Source: Thalassolituus sp. UBA1087 (GTDB taxonomy: Bacteria; Pseudomonadota; Gammaproteobacteria; Pseudomonadales; Oceanobacteraceae). Taken from it: a stretch of DNA of 64,000 nucleotides. Under the pieces are notes generated by a model, which did no database searches, was not told the origin of the DNA, and saw only the letters and a program-made list of their open reading frames with translations. Position 1 is the stretch's first letter; each line of letters starts with the position of its first letter. Positions 61,703-64,000 of the stretch are shown here, one piece after another. Location: NCBI GenBank assembly GCA_002314145.1, contig DCCG01000003.1, positions 1 through 64,000 on the forward strand, given 5' to 3'. Position numbers and translations under genes: made by a program.

Positions 61703-63286
61703 TTAAGGCTGCCTTTTGACGGAAGCCGGATTCAGATCGTTTTCGCGCCACCACCAACGGATTTTTTCACCCAGACTGATCTTTTCAGCATGAAATTCCG
61801 GCAGGGTCTTATACCAGTCTTCCAGTTTACTCAGTACCGGTTCAGGCGCTGATAACTGGGGTAATGAGTGTCTGAAGTCTTTTTCGTTTTCCCATTCGTC
61901 AACCAGGTCATAGGCAATATGAAAGCCCTGACTGAAATCGTTGGTCTGATTCAATGCCTGTTCCAGCAGAGCGCGGCCAAAATAGGTGAATTCTGCTTCA
62001 TCACTGCAGCCAAAGGACGTTCTGTCGCTGGCTGCGGCTGTCATTACCAGAGTTTCAGGGCCTGCTAAGGGTTCAACAAAACCACCGGAATAGCAGGCTG
62101 AAATTACCACCACACGGTGTTGTATGGCCGATTGGTTTAAACTCTGTGCCAGGTAATCCGCAGAAAGGCCGGGCAGGTTCAGACCGTTCTGATTCAGCTG
62201 TAGGTGAAAATCTTCGCTGCCGTGGCTGGTCATATAAACGAATAAGATATCGTTTTCTTTATCCATTTTTTCGGCCAGTGCCTGAATGGCCCGGTCGATG
62301 GATGTGACCGTTGCCATTGGGGTTGTGTCGACGGTTTCCGGACTGTTAATTAACGAGAGGATACGGCCGTCAGCCTGATATTGATGGGAAAATAACGCTT
62401 CGGCGTAGACCGCTTCCCGGTAGAAAACGCCCTGGCGCCCATTGCCGGCAACCAGCAACACGTAAAGATTGATATCGTCAGCATCGGTTGCTTTGATAGC
62501 ATCCAGCTGTTTCTGCAACAGTGCCTGCTGATTGTAAAGCGCACGTTCAACGGTAGAGCCCAGGTAGTCAACGCCTTTATCTGTACTGCGGGCGATGAGT
62601 GTTTTGTTCTGCCAGTCACCGCTTATTTCTGTTTCGGTCTCTGCTGTGTATGAAGTGCCATGACCCCAGGGTTTACCATAGCGGAATTGCCCTTCAAACC
62701 AGTCGCCATTGGGGTAGTCGATGCGGCCTTTGCCATTCAGTCGTCCGCGCGCAAATTCACCGGACTGAACCTCCCCCTCTGCTGTGGTTAAGGTGCCTTC
62801 GCCTGAATAGCGGCCGTTTTTGAAACCACCGCTGTACAGGCTGCCATCGGCCATCGTCAGAGTGCCGCTACCTGAGTATGTCCAGTGTTCAATTTCCCCC
62901 TCGTAGTGGGTGCCGTCTGACTGTGTCACGGTAGCCGTACCGCTTAACTCTCCCTGATGAAATTCGCCGTGCCAGGTAACGTCGTTACGCACAAGCGTTC
63001 CCTCACCCTGCAACAGCCAGTTTTCGAATGAGCCGGTGTATATTCCGCCTTGTGAATATTTACAACTGCCCTGAATGAAGTCGTCCTGCGCAAATTGACC
63101 TTCGCAGATCATGCCACTGGCATCGGTAAACATGCCTTCACCATGCATCCGGTCGTTTTTAAATTCCCCTTCATAGTGACTGCCATCGTCGAACTCAATG
63201 ACTCCCGGGCCATTGAACAGACCGCCGGCAAACTGTCCCTGATATTGGTACGAACCCGGCAGGCGGTAGTGGCCCTGACCGCTCAT
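61703..63286 (-). CDS. MORN-repeat protein with caspase-like (C13-type) domain, main open frame
   Basis: A 527-residue open frame. Residues 1-235 consist of about nine MORN-type repeats (YxGxFxxGxxxGxG pattern, e.g. YEGEFKNDRMHGEG). Residues about 265-500 form a caspase/legumain-fold peptidase domain with His355 (YMTSHGSED) and Cys398 (VVISACYSGGF), the expected catalytic dyad. The ATG at 63286 lies inside a MORN repeat and has no ribosome site. The real start is almost certainly 63477 in another frame (next entry), so this frame is the bulk of a frameshifted gene. A related exported peptidase in envelope processing would be the normal function. Confidence 0.85.
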   Translation of the reverse strand: MSGQGHYRLPGSYQYQGQFAGGLFNGPGVIEFDDGSHYEGEFKNDRMHGEGMFTDASGMICEGQFAQDDFIQGSCKYSQGGIYTGSFENWLLQGEGTLVRNDVTWHGEFHQGELSGTATVTQSDGTHYEGEIEHWTYSGSGTLTMADGSLYSGGFKNGRYSGEGTLTTAEGEVQSGEFARGRLNGKGRIDYPNGDWFEGQFRYGKPWGHGTSYTAETETEISGDWQNKTLIARSTDKGVDYLGSTVERALYNQQALLQKQLDAIKATDADDINLYVLLVAGNGRQGVFYREAVYAEALFSHQYQADGRILSLINSPETVDTTPMATVTSIDRAIQALAEKMDKENDILFVYMTSHGSEDFHLQLNQNGLNLPGLSADYLAQSLNQSAIQHRVVVISACYSGGFVEPLAGPETLVMTAAASDRTSFGCSDEAEFTYFGRALLEQALNQTNDFSQGFHIAYDLVDEWENEKDFRHSLPQLSAPEPVLSKLEDWYKTLPEFHAEKISLGEKIRWWWRENDLNPASVKRQP

Positions 63287-63477
63287 TAAGCCATGTTCAA
63301 AACTGCCTGTGTATGACGCGCCACCAGGCCAGTCGATACGGCCTTCGCCGTGCAGCAGACCGTCGGTAAGCGGCCGTTATATACGCCACCATCGGGCAGA
63401 GTAAGGGTGTCTGCGATGGTGACAGAAGCCTGCAGTAATGCGAGGGCCAAGAGGGGAATAAACAGTGTGTAAGGCAT
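63286..63477 (-). pseudogene. 5' part of the MORN/caspase-like gene, out of frame
   Basis: An ATG at 63477 begins a good signal peptide (MPYTLFIPLLALALLQASVTIA) followed by the first MORN residues LPDGGVYNGRL. After codon TTA at 63369-63367 the frame loses the pattern. Reading on one base back, from 63367, gives TDGLLHGEGRIDWPGG, a perfect MORN repeat that joins the main frame. A single missing base near 63367-63375 therefore separates the export signal from the catalytic domain. No slippery heptamer is visible. Confidence 0.8.
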
Positions 63478-63654
63478 CCTGATCCTGTAATCACTAAGTT
63501 ATCAGTTGATCTTATCCTAGCGGGTTTTGAGGGCGCTTGACAGCAGGGCGGACCCGGACGGCGCAATCAGGCCTTAACCCATGCTGATGCTGTCGGTCAG
63601 GCCTGTGACACCATAAAGGGTGTCGCTAATACTGCGCTGGTTATTGAGGGCTGG

Positions 63655-64000
63655 TCACTGAGTATCGGGGGGACAGCTGTTGGTACCGATGGATTCCGAT
63701 ACCAGAATTTCTTTGCGGGTTTCAATGGCTTCAAACACAAAAGGATTTGTATAACCGGATGTGTAGTGACAGTTGATGTCACTGGAAGGAGTCAGCAGGG
63801 TGTATTCGACCCGTACGTAATCGTCTTCCTCCCGCACATCGTCAAAGCGGATCGCATAACCGCCACTGGGGCGTAGTCCAAGATCTATCAGCAGCACTTT
63901 ATAATCATTGAAATCGACGCTGGCAGCACTGTCGTTGCTGTAGTCACTTAACTCTGAGCGGTAATCCCAGCTGTTATCCAGCACACGGGTGGTCTTAACA
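63655..64000 (-). CDS. PrcB-like domain protein, 5' end beyond the window
   Basis: The frame is open to the window edge, so the start is not seen; the first visible start-like codon is GTG at 63984. The ~115 visible residues contain GGYAIRFDDVREEDDYVRVEY and a TNPFVFEAIE strand, the pattern of the PrcB C-terminal domain (protease complex subunit) found in lipoproteins. Two cysteines (C73 and C105 counted from the GTG) may form a disulfide, which fits an exported protein. It lies upstream of the frameshifted MORN/caspase-like gene on the same strand. Confidence 0.65.
   Translation of the reverse strand, partial: VKTTRVLDNSWDYRSELSDYSNDSAASVDFNDYKVLLIDLGLRPSGGYAIRFDDVREEDDYVRVEYTLLTPSSDINCHYTSGYTNPFVFEAIETRKEILVSESIGTNSCPPDTQ

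Overview
The window looks like the chromosome of a marine gammaproteobacterium of the Oceanospirillales type. The inference rests on the gene set (930-residue AcnB, PdxB, AlaA, RecC-RecB-RecD in that order, OsmC-YcaO fusion, NrtA-type nitrate uptake, several c-di-GMP and chemotaxis proteins) and on a moderate GC content. No marker that would fix a genus is present. There is no phage, transposon or CRISPR array.

Positions 1-5100 are the most distinctive part: a tightly overlapping minus-strand operon that is a complete His-Xaa-Ser (HXS) radical SAM peptide-modification system. In transcription order it holds hxsD, hxsB and hxsC (two different radical SAM enzymes), hxsA (exported substrate with five consecutive HXS tripeptides plus a peptidoglycan-binding domain), a small membrane-anchored partner, and a periplasmic MauG-like di-haem protein. 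By eye it is more AT-rich than its flank. A perfect inverted repeat sits just upstream of hxsD.

Positions 5150-16150 are core metabolism and redox defence: acnB, a molybdopterin oxidoreductase, pdxB under a palindrome-covered promoter, alaA, msrB, and a glutathione peroxidase-OhrR operon with its own palindromic operator. Positions 16226-17240 carry two tRNA-Glu/tRNA-Gly pairs followed by tandem and dispersed repeats that reuse the 3' end of tRNA-Gly.

Positions 17367-23380 are a nitrate-uptake operon on the minus strand (nrtA, nrtB, ATPase, outer-membrane porin, NirB-like FAD oxidoreductase). Its leader contains a strong intrinsic terminator 25 bases before nrtA, which suggests attenuation control. 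Positions 23714-31456 hold a dCache-GGDEF-EAL protein, a YgiQ-type radical SAM protein, a Cys-nucleophile alpha/beta hydrolase and a membrane diguanylate cyclase.

Positions 31607-36530 hold three unrecognised genes, including a 950-residue/243-residue pair that could be an undescribed two-gene unit. Then come a chemoreceptor (36763-38679), a three-subunit periplasmic molybdenum hydroxylase with triple-haem cytochrome c (38803-42977), a BLUF photoreceptor with helically phased upstream repeats, the OsmC-YcaO protein, a small lipoprotein and a sugar-type periplasmic binding protein.

Positions 48406-61474 form one forward run: recC, recB, recD, a DUF748 (AsmA-like) protein and an NfsA-like nitroreductase. 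The window ends on the minus strand with a MORN-repeat/caspase-like protein whose signal peptide lies in a different reading frame (single-base frameshift) and the 3' part of a PrcB-like protein that runs off the end.
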